From: an uncultured Tenacibaculum sp.
Lineage (GTDB): Bacteria; Bacteroidota; Bacteroidia; Flavobacteriales; Flavobacteriaceae
DNA: 64,000 nt
Direction of reading: 5' to 3'
Assembly: GCA_947497895.1 (NCBI GenBank)
Contig: CANMIL010000003.1
Coordinates: forward strand, 186,001-250,000
Part shown: positions 45,030-55,741 of the stretch, piece by piece
Layout of the letters: the number at the start of each line of letters is the position of its first letter
Position numbering within the stretch: the stretch's first letter is position 1
Translations under genes and position numbers: made by a program
The notes under the pieces: model-generated
Told to the model about the DNA's origin: nothing
Database searches by the model: none
The model's input: the letters and a program-made list of their open reading frames with translations, nothing else

Positions 45030-48000
45030 ATGGAAACTATGAACATTACAACTTTTTTTCGAAAATTACGAAAAGAAGGAATAACGTTAATTTTAAAAGA
45101 TGACTCACTCAATGTCAAAGCAAATTCTGAAATTAACTCAGAAATTATAGCAGAAATAAAGTCCAATAAAGATTTAATTATCAAACATTTAAAATCTTTT
45201 GAAAATGACGATATTTCTGAGCAATTACTTGAAAAAATCACTCCTTATAATAAAGAAGAGTTAGATCATATTCCACTTTCGTTCGGTCAAGAACGATTGT
45301 GGTTTATAGATAAACTTCAAGGAAATAGCGAGGAATATCATATCCCTAGTATCATTCGTTTAGATACAGAGTTAGACATCTTAATATTAGAACGGGCACT
45401 GAGAACAGTTGTTGGCCGGCATGAAGTATTACGAACTGTTATTTACGAAGAAGACGGCATTGGTTACCAAAAAGTAATCTCTGAAAACAATTGGTCCTTA
45501 AGCAAAGTTCTCATTTCCAAAGAAACTGACTTAGAATCAGAAATAGATGCTTTTATTAGTATCCCTTTCGATTTATCTAAGGATTATATGTTTCGTGCTT
45601 GTCTTTATGACTTAGGAGAATATGAATACGTGTTAGCCTTTGTTACACACCACATTGCTAGTGACGGATGGTCATCTGGAATTTTATCAAACGAATTCAT
45701 TACTATCTATGCTTACCTTGACTTTGAAGACGATATTCCTCTTCCAAAACTAGAGTTACAATATTCTGATTATGCTATTTGGCAGCGTAATTACTTTGAA
45801 AAAGAACTTTTAGAAGGTCAACTAGCATATTGGAAAGAAAAACTAAAAGGAACCAATACTCTTTCATTACCATTAGATTACAAACGAACTACCAAACAAA
45901 ACAACAAAGGGAATGAAGTTCTTTTAGAGTTGGATGAAAATTTAAACCAATCTCTTAACGCACTATTCAAACAACAAGGTGTAACACCTTTCATGTTTTT
46001 GTTAACAGTCTTTAAAGTATTATTACATCGCTATAGTGGTCAGAATGATATTTGTATAGGAACACCTATTGCAAACCGTACCCAATCTGAATTGGAAGAT
46101 TTAATAGGCTTTTTTGCCAATACACTAGCACTTCGAAGTGATTTAAGCGGTAATCCAAGTTTTAAAGAGCTGCTAAGTCAGGTAAAACAAACTACTTTAA
46201 AAAGTTACGACAACCAATTAGTACCTTTTGAAAAGGTCGTTGATAGTGTAGTTACTTATAGAGACATGACTATAACACCTCTATTTCAGGTAATGTTTGA
46301 CTATCAAAACGACACTAATGACATAACCGAAGGGGATATAGATATAGATTCAGAAGAAGAAAACATAGAAGAAGACCTTCTACCAATATCAGGATATGAA
46401 ACCTCAGAAATATCAGTACAGTTTGACTTAACGTTAAGTGTTATTGAAAGAGAGTCCAACTTCTTTCTAAACATGGCATATCGTTCTTCTCTTTTCAAAG
46501 AAGAAACGATACAACGCATGATGACTCATTTCAAACATTTACTAAATAGCATCGTCAATAATATCGACCAATCAATTGATGAATTATCAATGTTAACCGA
46601 AGTCGAAAAAGTGCAATTAGTAAAAACTTTTAATAAAACAGATACTTCTAATCCAGAAAACAAATCCCTAATAGATTTATTTTCAGAACAAGTAATAAAA
46701 ACACCAGAAGCAGCCGCCGTAGTTTACGAAAAAGAAACCCTGACCTATAAAAAACTAGACGAGTATTCTAATCAATTAGCTCATTATTTAAAAGAACAAG
46801 GTGTAAAATCTGGCACCTTTGTGGGTGTATGTATTGATCGAAGTCCTGAGATGATTATAAGTATTTTAGGCATTTTGAAATCTGGAGGTGTTTATGTTCC
46901 CATTGACCCAGATTATCCTCTGGCCCGAATCAATTATATATTGAATGATGCCAATATTAAGGTTGTACTAAGTAGTTCGGTGATAAGTAAAAAAACGCCA
47001 ATACAACGTGATGACATTACTAAAATCTTATTAGACAGTCATTGGGAAATTATTACCAATTATAGCTCTGAAAAACTAAATCAAACCTTAACTGGTGAAA
47101 ATTTAGCTTACATTATTTATACTTCAGGAAGTACAGGAAAGCCAAAAGGGATTATGGTTGAACATAAAAACCTGATCAATTTATGCCTTTGGCATCAAAC
47201 CGAATATTCAGTAAACCACACAAGTAGAGGAACTTTATTCTCTGGAATTAGTTTTGATGCTAGCATATGGGAAATATATCCATATTTAATTTCTGGAGCA
47301 AGTTTATACCCAATATCACGACAAGACAGGTACGATTTAAATTTCTTGAAAACGTTTTTCATTGAACATGAAATTACACATACTTATATACCTACATTGT
47401 TATGCAATAGTTTCATTGAGGAAGATTTTAATTTAACGAACATAACCATTTTAACTGGAGGGGATGCCTTAATCCTTAACAAAACCACCAACCTCAAAAT
47501 TTACAATAACTATGGACCTACTGAAACTACCGTAGTAGCTTCAAACTATAAATTAACCGATACCTCTAAAGGGAAAATTTCGATTGGAAAGCCAATTAAT
47601 AATACACAGATATACATAACCGACCCAGGAATGAATCTGGTTCCTATAGGAGTGGTAGGTGAATTATGTGTGAGTGGTCAAGGAGTTGCAAGAGGATATT
47701 TAAACAGGGAAAAACTAACCAAAGAGAAGTTTATAGCTAATCCGTTTAAGGAAGGTAATACAATATATAAAACTGGAGATTTAGCAAGATGGCTTCCTGA
47801 TGGTAATATTGAGTTTATTGGGAGAATTGATAATCAAGTACAAATAAGAGGATATCGAATAGAGTTAGGCGAGATTGAAAAGGCTTTATCAAATATAAAA
47901 TCAATACATCAATCTTGTGTATTAGCAAAAGAGGACATATATGGTAGTAAGCGTTTGTTAGCTTATGTAGTCTCGGAAGGAAAGCTAAACAAAGATGCTA

Positions 48001-51000
48001 TAGAAACCCAATTGAAGGAAAGTCTCCCTCACTATATGATTCCCACATTGTGGATTGAATTAGATAAATTTCCCTTAACAGCTAATGGGAAATTAGACAA
48101 AAAAGCTCTACCTGAAATAGAAACATCTAAATTATCTGCGAAAAAATATGTTGCTCCTCGAAACCAAACAGAAAAAGAATTAGTTCAAATCTGGCAAGAT
48201 TTATTAGGGGTAGATAAAGTTGGTATTTATGATAACTTCTTTGAATTAGGGGGGCACAGTTTACTCGTTATTCAACTGATTTCACGTTTTCAAAAGATAG
48301 GATACCATATGGAGGTACGAGATATCTTTTTAAACCCTACAATTGCCAGTATTGAGGAGAAATTATTATCAGCAGATTTAATGTATCAAGTTCCTGAAAA
48401 TGGCATTACAACAACCACGAAACATATTACACCTTCGATGGTTCCCTTGTTAGACTTTGAACAGGAAGATATCGATAAAATTGTTAGCAATATTGAAGGG
48501 AGCGTCCATAATATTCAAGACATCTACCCTCTATCTCCTTTACAAGAAGGAATATACTTTCATTATTTGTTAAATAACGAAGAACAAGATGTAAAAGGAG
48601 ACCCATATATTTTACCTCATTTATTATCCTTTCCAAACAAAGACAAACGTTCATCTTTCATAAGTGCTTTACAATTTGTAGTAAACCGCCACGATGTTTT
48701 GAGAACTTGCATACTTAGTGAAGGCTTACCTCACGCCGTTCAAGTAGTATTAAGGAATGTTGTTTTGCCTGAAGAGATTATAACGGTTAATACTTCCAAA
48801 GATGTTTTATCTGAACTAGAATTATTAATAAGTCCGGGAAATCAATGGATGGACTTATCAAAAGCACCTTTGTTACAATTACGTTTAGTAGATGACTTCC
48901 AAAATAACGATTTTTACCTCATCATTAATCAACATCATTTAATACTAGATCATGTTGGCATGGAAAAAATCACCCATGAGATTGAGGAATATTTATCAGG
49001 CAACAAGGAATTTCTCGCTGAACCAGTTCTTTATCGCAATTTTATAGGACACACCTTACATCTACAAAAAACAAATGACAGCAAATTTTATTTTCAAAAA
49101 CTATTAAAAAATATTGATGAACCAACATATCCTTTTGGTTTGTCAGACATTCAAGGTAACGGTAGCACATTAAAAGAATTCGAAGATCTTTTGCCTAGCA
49201 ATTTAAGTAAGGAAATTCGAAACACTTGCGTTGAGTTAGGAGTGAGTCCCGCTGTTTTATTCCATGCGGCATTTGGGTTAGTTGTAGGTAAATGCAGTAA
49301 TAGTGACTATGCATTATTTGGTTCTTTATTTTCTGGAAGACTACAAGGTTCGTTAGGTGCCTCTGACTCATTAGGATTATTCATTAATACCCTTCCATTT
49401 TTCATTGAGTTAAAAAGAAACACTATTGAATACATAAATGAAGTTAGACAAAAACTGGGAGAGTTATTAGCTTATGAACAAACTTCATTATCATCCGTTC
49501 AAGGCTGGAGTAATATCTCAAATGACATTCCATTTTTTAGTGCAATACTTAATTTTCGCCATTCTTCCGTTCAAGAAGACGACGACGACGAAGAAGATGA
49601 AGATGAAATTGATAGCACAGATTCGGGTGTTACTTTTATAGGAGGACATGAGCGCTCAAATTATCCTTTCTCTATTGATGTTGATGATTTCGGAATTGAT
49701 TTTGGATTAAAAGTTCAGGTAGATGGAGACATTCAAGCCGATAGGGTAATTGCTTTTATGGAAAAAGCATTAATTGAATTATTACAAGGGTTAAAATCTG
49801 ACCAGAAAAAATCCGTCAACAGCTTTTCTATTTTACCTCAAAAAGAAGAAAATCAGCTACTGAATACTAACAGAGACACCTACAAGGAACTCCCATTAAA
49901 TCAAACAATTGTAGACCTATTTGAAGACCAAGCTATAAAAACACCTAAAGCAATAGCTATTGTTTCTGATGATCATTCAATTACGTACGAAGAATTAGAC
50001 AAAAGATCCAATCAATTAGCTCATTATATACGTAACAATTATACCAGTAACAACAACTATATAGGAGTTTTATTAAAACGAGATATTGATTTAATTATTA
50101 GTTTCTTAGGAATTCTTAAATCAGGAAATGTTTATATCCCCATTGATACTAATTTTCCTTCTCATCGAATTGAACATATTATAAAAGACTCTGGCTTAGC
50201 TCTTATTATTACCAAAAATAGTAACAATGAATTAATACAACTTCAATCCAATTTCAAGAAAATTTTAATCGACACGGATGATAAACTCATTTCAAATGAA
50301 TCTGTTCACCGACTTCCAATAACAAAAAACACTAATAATGAAGCCTATGTAATTTATACCTCAGGTACAACAGGCAATCCCAAAGGAGTTGTCGTAAATC
50401 ATTTGGGACTTACGAATGCTGCCTTGAGTTGGAAAAGTTTATTTGAAGTTGATAACCAGACTAACTTATTGCAATTAGCAAGTGCTGCTTTCGATGTTTT
50501 TATAGGAGATTTATGTAAAACATTATTGTTTGGAGGTAAAATGGTTATTTGCCCAGATGACGTACGATTTGATTTATCAGCATTATATGAACTCATAGAA
50601 CGTCATAAAATCACCCTTCTTGAAACTACACCTGCACTAGGAGTTCCTTTAATGGATTATATCTATGATAATAATCTTGATTATTCATCTATCAAGCAGG
50701 TTATTCTAGGATCCGATGTTTTTCATCCCCATGATTTTAAACGTTTGTATGAAAATTTTGGAAATAATATTAGAATAACCAATAGTTATGGACTTACAGA
50801 AGCAACAATCGATAGTTCTTATTACGAAGCCAAAAGTATATCTGAATTATCATTATTATCAAATATACCTATAGGAAAACCTTTATATAATACCCAGTTT
50901 TATATTTTGGATAACGCTAAAAATCTAGTTCCACAGGGTATTATAGGAGAGCTTTATATCGGTGGTTTAGGATTAGCCAAGAAGTACTTAAACAATCCGC

Positions 51001-54000
51001 AGCTTACCGACAAGAAGTTTATTAACAATCCTTTTCAAGAAAAAAGTCGCTTATATAAAACAGGTGATTTAGCTAGATGGCTACCAGATGGAAATATTGA
51101 ATTTATTGGTAGGGCAGATAATCAAGTTAAAATTAGAGGTTATCGAATCGAATTAAGTGAAATAGAAAATGCTCTTTTCGAACATGAATCTATTTTAAAC
51201 TGCTGTGTTTTAGCCAAGAATGACCCTAACAGCAATAAGTGCTTGGTAGGATATGTAGTTACAGAGGGTGAGCTAAATAAGGAACTTTTACAAGAAGAGT
51301 TAAAAATGAACCTACCTGACTATATGATTCCAAATTTATGGGTGCAGTTAGAAGAAATTCCTTTAACAGCTAATGGTAAATTAGATCGAAAATCTTTACC
51401 CACTCCAAATTTTTCAGAATTATCTTCAAAAGAATATGTTTCTCCAAGAAATGAAAAGGAAGAGCAATTAGTGGCTATTTGGGAAGATTTATTAAATATA
51501 GAAAAAGTAGGTATTCATGATAATTTTTTCGAATTAGGAGGCCATAGTTTATTAGTTATAAAATTAATTAGTCAAATACAAAAAAACGGCTTCCATATAA
51601 AGGTAAAAGACATTTTTGCAAATCCAACAATTGAAGCAATCTGTAAAAAATTGGTACCTTTATCATCAGTATATCAGATTCCAGTCAATGGCATCCCAGA
51701 TAGTCCAGAGCGCATTACACCTTCAATGCTTCCCCTACTAAATTTCGAACAGGAAGACATTGATAAAATTGTTTCAAAGACTTACGGAGGAGTTTCGAAC
51801 ATTCAAGACATTTACCCATTATCACCTTTACAAGAAGGGATGTACTATCATTATTTGATAAGTGATAAAGATCAGGGAGATCCTTATGTTCTTCCTCATT
51901 TATTGTCTTTTTCAGAAAGGGAAGATCGCTTATCTTTCATAGAAGCATTACAATTTGTGGTAAACAGACACGACGTTTTACGCACCTGTTTTTTAAGTGA
52001 TGGATTGCCTAAACCCGTTCAGGTAGTACTTAAAGAAGCTAAACTTTCTATAGAGCATTTACATTTTGAAGATCCTAAAAACATTTTACCTGAATTAGAA
52101 CTACTGACAACCCCAGGAGAACAGAAGGTTGATGTTTCCAAAGCTCCCTTGTTAAATTTAAAAACAATCGACGATCCGTTAAATGATGAGTACTATATTA
52201 TATTACTGGAGCATCATTTGATTATGGATCATATCGGTATGGAAACCCTAGTTTCTGAAATCACCTCCTATTTAGAAGGTCAAACATCCAACCTACCCAC
52301 TCCGTTTTTATATCGAAATTTTATAGGACATACGTTGCATCAACAATCTACTAACGATAGTGAATCTTATTTCAAAGAATTATTAGGTGATATTGACACC
52401 CCTTCGTATCCATTTGAGTTTGCAAATACGTTACATAACGTAAACACTATTAAAGAAGCCAATACTTTATTACCGGAGACAACAAGTAAAGAAATCCGTA
52501 GAATTAGTACGGAATTAGGGACAAGCCCTGCAATTATATTCTACGCTATTTATGGAATTTTAATAGGGAAATGTAGCAATAAAAATTATGCAATTTTTGG
52601 TTCATTATTCTCTGGTCGTTTACAAGGTTCTTTGGGAGCCTCTGACGCATTAGGCTTATTCATTAACACTTTACCTTTTTTCTGTAAATTAAATGGTAAT
52701 GTATTAGAGTACGTGCTTCAAGTTAAAGAAAAATTAGAGGAATTGTTACCTTTTGAACAAACACCCTTATCTAATATTCAGGATTGGAGTGGGATTTCCA
52801 ACGAAATCCCATTGTTTAGCGCTTTGCTAAATTACCGACATTCATTCGAAGAAACCGAAGAGGAGGAAGAAGATTCCATTGATTATGGAATTGACATTGT
52901 TAGCAGTAAAGAGAGAACAAACTATCCGTTTACCTTTAGCATAGATGATTATGGTATCGATTATGGAATAACAGCCCAGATTTCCGGAAATTTGATGCCA
53001 GAGAAAGTACTCAAATATTTCGTCGAAATCTTAAATAAAGTAATAGACAGTTTGAAATCTGATGGAACATTGCCTTTACACCAATTATCAATGTTAACCG
53101 ATGAAGAGGAAAAAGAGTTATTAAATGACTTCAATAATACAACATTTGATTATCCAGAAAGTGATTCAATAATTTCTCTATTTAAAGAACAGGTTTCCAA
53201 AACACCAAATGCTCGGGCTTTATCTTTTAATGGAGAGTATTTAACTTATAAAGAACTAGATAATCGTTCAAGTCAATTAGCTCACTATCTAGTTTCTAAA
53301 AAAGTAGAAAAACATACACGTGTGGGGATTCTGTTTGACAGAAGTTTCGATATGATAATTAGCATGTTGGGAGTTCTGAAGTTAGGATGTGCTTACATTC
53401 CTTTAGATCCTTCTTTACCAAATAATCGATTGTCTTATATACTAGAGGATGCTGATATAGAATATATTATTTACGAAGAAGATTTTCTGCTGAATAAGAT
53501 AACAACTTCAAGACATATACAAGTATTAAATATTGAAAGATCTCTTAACCATAAGGTTTCTAAAGAAGAATTCGAAAGAAGTAAAGATGAAGAAGCTTAT
53601 GTGATGTACACTTCAGGAACAACAGGAACTCCAAAAGGTATTAGCATTAGTGATGAAAATATTATTGCACTTGTCAACAACCCATCAGATAAAATAGCGA
53701 TAACCAGTTCAGATCGTGTATTGCAATGGTCCAATTATGCTTTCGACGGTTGTACTTATGAAATCTTCGGAAGTTTATTAAATGGCGCCACTCTTTACTT
53801 AATTCCTTCACAAATGGCTTCCAATCCTATTGGCTTATTGGAAACAATTAATAAAGAAAAATTAACCATTGCATTTATTACCACTGCTTTGTTTAATGCT
53901 TTATCGGAATTTGATTTATCCTTACTATCAAGCTTACGATTATTACTCTTCGGAGGGGAAAAGTCATCAGTAGCTCCGGTTGAAAAAATGTTGGCAGCAT

Positions 54001-55697
54001 TAGGTGAAAACAAAATCCTGCATGTGTATGGCCCAACGGAAACAACGACTTATGCTTCTTGTGAAGTAGTTTCAGAAATTTCACCCGAAGCCCTAACCAT
54101 TCCGATAGGAAAACCACTAAGCAATACTAATTGCTATGTTTTAGATAACCATGAAAAATTAGTACCTGTAGGTGTTGTTGGAGAATTATGTATTTCTGGA
54201 AAAGGAGTCTCTAAAGGTTACCTTAACAGAGATGAGTTAACCAACGAGTGTTTCGTGAAAAATCCATATAAAAAAGGTGAGCGAATTTATAAAACAGGCG
54301 ACTTGGTAAAATGGCTACCAAATGGAAGTCTTGAATTTGTTGGCAGAAAGGATGATCAAGTAAAAATTAGTGGTTACCGAATTGAATTAGCAGAAATAGA
54401 AAATGTTCTTTCAAGAATAGACGAAATTCAAAATAACTGTATACTAGTAGAAGACAATGGAAATAGAGGTAAAAAATTAATTGCCTATGTGGTTCCAAAA
54501 GAAATCTTTGATAAAGAAGCTATTATATCTGAGTTAGCAGAAAGCTTACCTGATTATATGATTCCTAAGATCTGGGTTGAGTTAGATCAACTTCCTTTAA
54601 CATCAAATGGAAAACTCGATAAAAAGAATTTACCAAAACCTGAATTTCTACCTGACGAAAACTACGTGGCTCCAACCACCAAATTGGAAGAAGATCTATG
54701 TGCAATTTGGCAGAACGTTTTAGGCATTGATAAAATTGGTATAAAAGATGATTTTTTCAAAATTGGAGGAAATTCTATTAGAGCCATTAAAGTATCCAAT
54801 GAAATGAGTAAGGTTTTGGGTTTAAAAATCCAAATCACTGATATTCTTCGATATAAATCTATTGGAATATTAGCCGCCATTTATTCAAAACTCCAAGCCT
54901 ATGAAAATCATGTTTCACTCGTAATGCCTTTCCAAGAAAAATATGACGACAATTTACCTGATATGATTTTCATACATTCTGGTTTAGGTGGATCAGATGC
55001 TTATCATTGTTTAGCAGAGTTACTAAATGGAAAGTATAATTGTATTGGAATTGACAATCATAATATTTATGGAACTCCTAAGATTAATAATTTAAATAAG
55101 CTAGCGAATTTCTATTTAAAGGAATATACTGAAAAATATTCGCTTAAAGACCCTATCACATTATTAGGATGGTCTTTAGGAGGATGTATTGCCCTGGAAA
55201 TGGCTTTAATCTTAGAACGCAAAGGATACTCGAACATTAATGTGATTTTGTTAGATACTTATATTCATGTTCCAAAAATGTTCTCAAGACGTGCTCGTTT
55301 CAAAAAAGAAGAAACCCATGAGTTTATTTCAAGCATGTTCCCAAAAGAGTATGAAGACTATGTTGAAAGATTAGTTGATGCCGCAGAACAAGAACATATT
55401 TTAAGTCAAACTGCGATAAGTGGTCAGTTATTTAAAACGAACGTAACTCTTTTTCAAGCATTGTACAAAGACAATCTCAACCATGGATCTAATGATAATA
55501 ATGAGTTAGTTCTTATTAAAGATTTAAAATATAATAATCTAGAACGTGTTATTGATGTTGATAGAATAACCATAATTCCCACGCATTCCCATCACAGACA
55601 TATACTCCCGTTCCAAGCACAATTTATAGGAGATTATTTGTCTAAAAATAAGGAAAAAACATCAATCCCTAATGAGTTCAGTAATCTGCATCAATAG
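45030..55697 (+). CDS. non-ribosomal peptide synthetase 3: docking-C-A-T-C-A-T-C-A-T-TE
   Basis: 3555 residues, three modules and the release domain. Residues 1-58 are a TubC-type docking domain (MNITTFFRKLRKEGITLIL); a second ATG at 45039 aligns better with NRPS2 and may be the true start. C1 has HHIASDG (206). A1 reads DAWYLGNVVK, one change from a known Leu code. T1 is near 1073. C2 is dual-like (HHLILDH, 1300). A2 reads DVGEIGSIDK, identical to the gramicidin S Orn code; its core motifs are slightly unusual (TSGTTG, NSYGLTEAT). T2 is near 2169. C3 is dual-like (HHLIMDH, 2394). A3 reads DGYFLGVTYK, close to Ile codes. T3 has IGGNSI near 3246. The C-terminal thioesterase (about 3300-3540, GWSLGG near 3380, late His in THSHHRHI) should release or cyclise the chain, making this the last synthetase. 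Confidence 0.94.
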   Translation: METMNITTFFRKLRKEGITLILKDDSLNVKANSEINSEIIAEIKSNKDLIIKHLKSFENDDISEQLLEKITPYNKEELDHIPLSFGQERLWFIDKLQGNSEEYHIPSIIRLDTELDILILERALRTVVGRHEVLRTVIYEEDGIGYQKVISENNWSLSKVLISKETDLESEIDAFISIPFDLSKDYMFRACLYDLGEYEYVLAFVTHHIASDGWSSGILSNEFITIYAYLDFEDDIPLPKLELQYSDYAIWQRNYFEKELLEGQLAYWKEKLKGTNTLSLPLDYKRTTKQNNKGNEVLLELDENLNQSLNALFKQQGVTPFMFLLTVFKVLLHRYSGQNDICIGTPIANRTQSELEDLIGFFANTLALRSDLSGNPSFKELLSQVKQTTLKSYDNQLVPFEKVVDSVVTYRDMTITPLFQVMFDYQNDTNDITEGDIDIDSEEENIEEDLLPISGYETSEISVQFDLTLSVIERESNFFLNMAYRSSLFKEETIQRMMTHFKHLLNSIVNNIDQSIDELSMLTEVEKVQLVKTFNKTDTSNPENKSLIDLFSEQVIKTPEAAAVVYEKETLTYKKLDEYSNQLAHYLKEQGVKSGTFVGVCIDRSPEMIISILGILKSGGVYVPIDPDYPLARINYILNDANIKVVLSSSVISKKTPIQRDDITKILLDSHWEIITNYSSEKLNQTLTGENLAYIIYTSGSTGKPKGIMVEHKNLINLCLWHQTEYSVNHTSRGTLFSGISFDASIWEIYPYLISGASLYPISRQDRYDLNFLKTFFIEHEITHTYIPTLLCNSFIEEDFNLTNITILTGGDALILNKTTNLKIYNNYGPTETTVVASNYKLTDTSKGKISIGKPINNTQIYITDPGMNLVPIGVVGELCVSGQGVARGYLNREKLTKEKFIANPFKEGNTIYKTGDLARWLPDGNIEFIGRIDNQVQIRGYRIELGEIEKALSNIKSIHQSCVLAKEDIYGSKRLLAYVVSEGKLNKDAIETQLKESLPHYMIPTLWIELDKFPLTANGKLDKKALPEIETSKLSAKKYVAPRNQTEKELVQIWQDLLGVDKVGIYDNFFELGGHSLLVIQLISRFQKIGYHMEVRDIFLNPTIASIEEKLLSADLMYQVPENGITTTTKHITPSMVPLLDFEQEDIDKIVSNIEGSVHNIQDIYPLSPLQEGIYFHYLLNNEEQDVKGDPYILPHLLSFPNKDKRSSFISALQFVVNRHDVLRTCILSEGLPHAVQVVLRNVVLPEEIITVNTSKDVLSELELLISPGNQWMDLSKAPLLQLRLVDDFQNNDFYLIINQHHLILDHVGMEKITHEIEEYLSGNKEFLAEPVLYRNFIGHTLHLQKTNDSKFYFQKLLKNIDEPTYPFGLSDIQGNGSTLKEFEDLLPSNLSKEIRNTCVELGVSPAVLFHAAFGLVVGKCSNSDYALFGSLFSGRLQGSLGASDSLGLFINTLPFFIELKRNTIEYINEVRQKLGELLAYEQTSLSSVQGWSNISNDIPFFSAILNFRHSSVQEDDDDEEDEDEIDSTDSGVTFIGGHERSNYPFSIDVDDFGIDFGLKVQVDGDIQADRVIAFMEKALIELLQGLKSDQKKSVNSFSILPQKEENQLLNTNRDTYKELPLNQTIVDLFEDQAIKTPKAIAIVSDDHSITYEELDKRSNQLAHYIRNNYTSNNNYIGVLLKRDIDLIISFLGILKSGNVYIPIDTNFPSHRIEHIIKDSGLALIITKNSNNELIQLQSNFKKILIDTDDKLISNESVHRLPITKNTNNEAYVIYTSGTTGNPKGVVVNHLGLTNAALSWKSLFEVDNQTNLLQLASAAFDVFIGDLCKTLLFGGKMVICPDDVRFDLSALYELIERHKITLLETTPALGVPLMDYIYDNNLDYSSIKQVILGSDVFHPHDFKRLYENFGNNIRITNSYGLTEATIDSSYYEAKSISELSLLSNIPIGKPLYNTQFYILDNAKNLVPQGIIGELYIGGLGLAKKYLNNPQLTDKKFINNPFQEKSRLYKTGDLARWLPDGNIEFIGRADNQVKIRGYRIELSEIENALFEHESILNCCVLAKNDPNSNKCLVGYVVTEGELNKELLQEELKMNLPDYMIPNLWVQLEEIPLTANGKLDRKSLPTPNFSELSSKEYVSPRNEKEEQLVAIWEDLLNIEKVGIHDNFFELGGHSLLVIKLISQIQKNGFHIKVKDIFANPTIEAICKKLVPLSSVYQIPVNGIPDSPERITPSMLPLLNFEQEDIDKIVSKTYGGVSNIQDIYPLSPLQEGMYYHYLISDKDQGDPYVLPHLLSFSEREDRLSFIEALQFVVNRHDVLRTCFLSDGLPKPVQVVLKEAKLSIEHLHFEDPKNILPELELLTTPGEQKVDVSKAPLLNLKTIDDPLNDEYYIILLEHHLIMDHIGMETLVSEITSYLEGQTSNLPTPFLYRNFIGHTLHQQSTNDSESYFKELLGDIDTPSYPFEFANTLHNVNTIKEANTLLPETTSKEIRRISTELGTSPAIIFYAIYGILIGKCSNKNYAIFGSLFSGRLQGSLGASDALGLFINTLPFFCKLNGNVLEYVLQVKEKLEELLPFEQTPLSNIQDWSGISNEIPLFSALLNYRHSFEETEEEEEDSIDYGIDIVSSKERTNYPFTFSIDDYGIDYGITAQISGNLMPEKVLKYFVEILNKVIDSLKSDGTLPLHQLSMLTDEEEKELLNDFNNTTFDYPESDSIISLFKEQVSKTPNARALSFNGEYLTYKELDNRSSQLAHYLVSKKVEKHTRVGILFDRSFDMIISMLGVLKLGCAYIPLDPSLPNNRLSYILEDADIEYIIYEEDFLLNKITTSRHIQVLNIERSLNHKVSKEEFERSKDEEAYVMYTSGTTGTPKGISISDENIIALVNNPSDKIAITSSDRVLQWSNYAFDGCTYEIFGSLLNGATLYLIPSQMASNPIGLLETINKEKLTIAFITTALFNALSEFDLSLLSSLRLLLFGGEKSSVAPVEKMLAALGENKILHVYGPTETTTYASCEVVSEISPEALTIPIGKPLSNTNCYVLDNHEKLVPVGVVGELCISGKGVSKGYLNRDELTNECFVKNPYKKGERIYKTGDLVKWLPNGSLEFVGRKDDQVKISGYRIELAEIENVLSRIDEIQNNCILVEDNGNRGKKLIAYVVPKEIFDKEAIISELAESLPDYMIPKIWVELDQLPLTSNGKLDKKNLPKPEFLPDENYVAPTTKLEEDLCAIWQNVLGIDKIGIKDDFFKIGGNSIRAIKVSNEMSKVLGLKIQITDILRYKSIGILAAIYSKLQAYENHVSLVMPFQEKYDDNLPDMIFIHSGLGGSDAYHCLAELLNGKYNCIGIDNHNIYGTPKINNLNKLANFYLKEYTEKYSLKDPITLLGWSLGGCIALEMALILERKGYSNINVILLDTYIHVPKMFSRRARFKKEETHEFISSMFPKEYEDYVERLVDAAEQEHILSQTAISGQLFKTNVTLFQALYKDNLNHGSNDNNELVLIKDLKYNNLERVIDVDRITIIPTHSHHRHILPFQAQFIGDYLSKNKEKTSIPNEFSNLHQ

Positions 55698-55741
55698 AAT
55701 TATACACTTAATAATTTAACCAAACCAACTACTAACTTACT

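Noticed and set aside
35200..53100. The HHxxxDH condensation domains as dead domains
   Set aside because: The same HHLxxDHxxLE form is, to my knowledge, common in proteobacterial synthetases that are active, so the change after Asp is a subtype mark rather than a loss.
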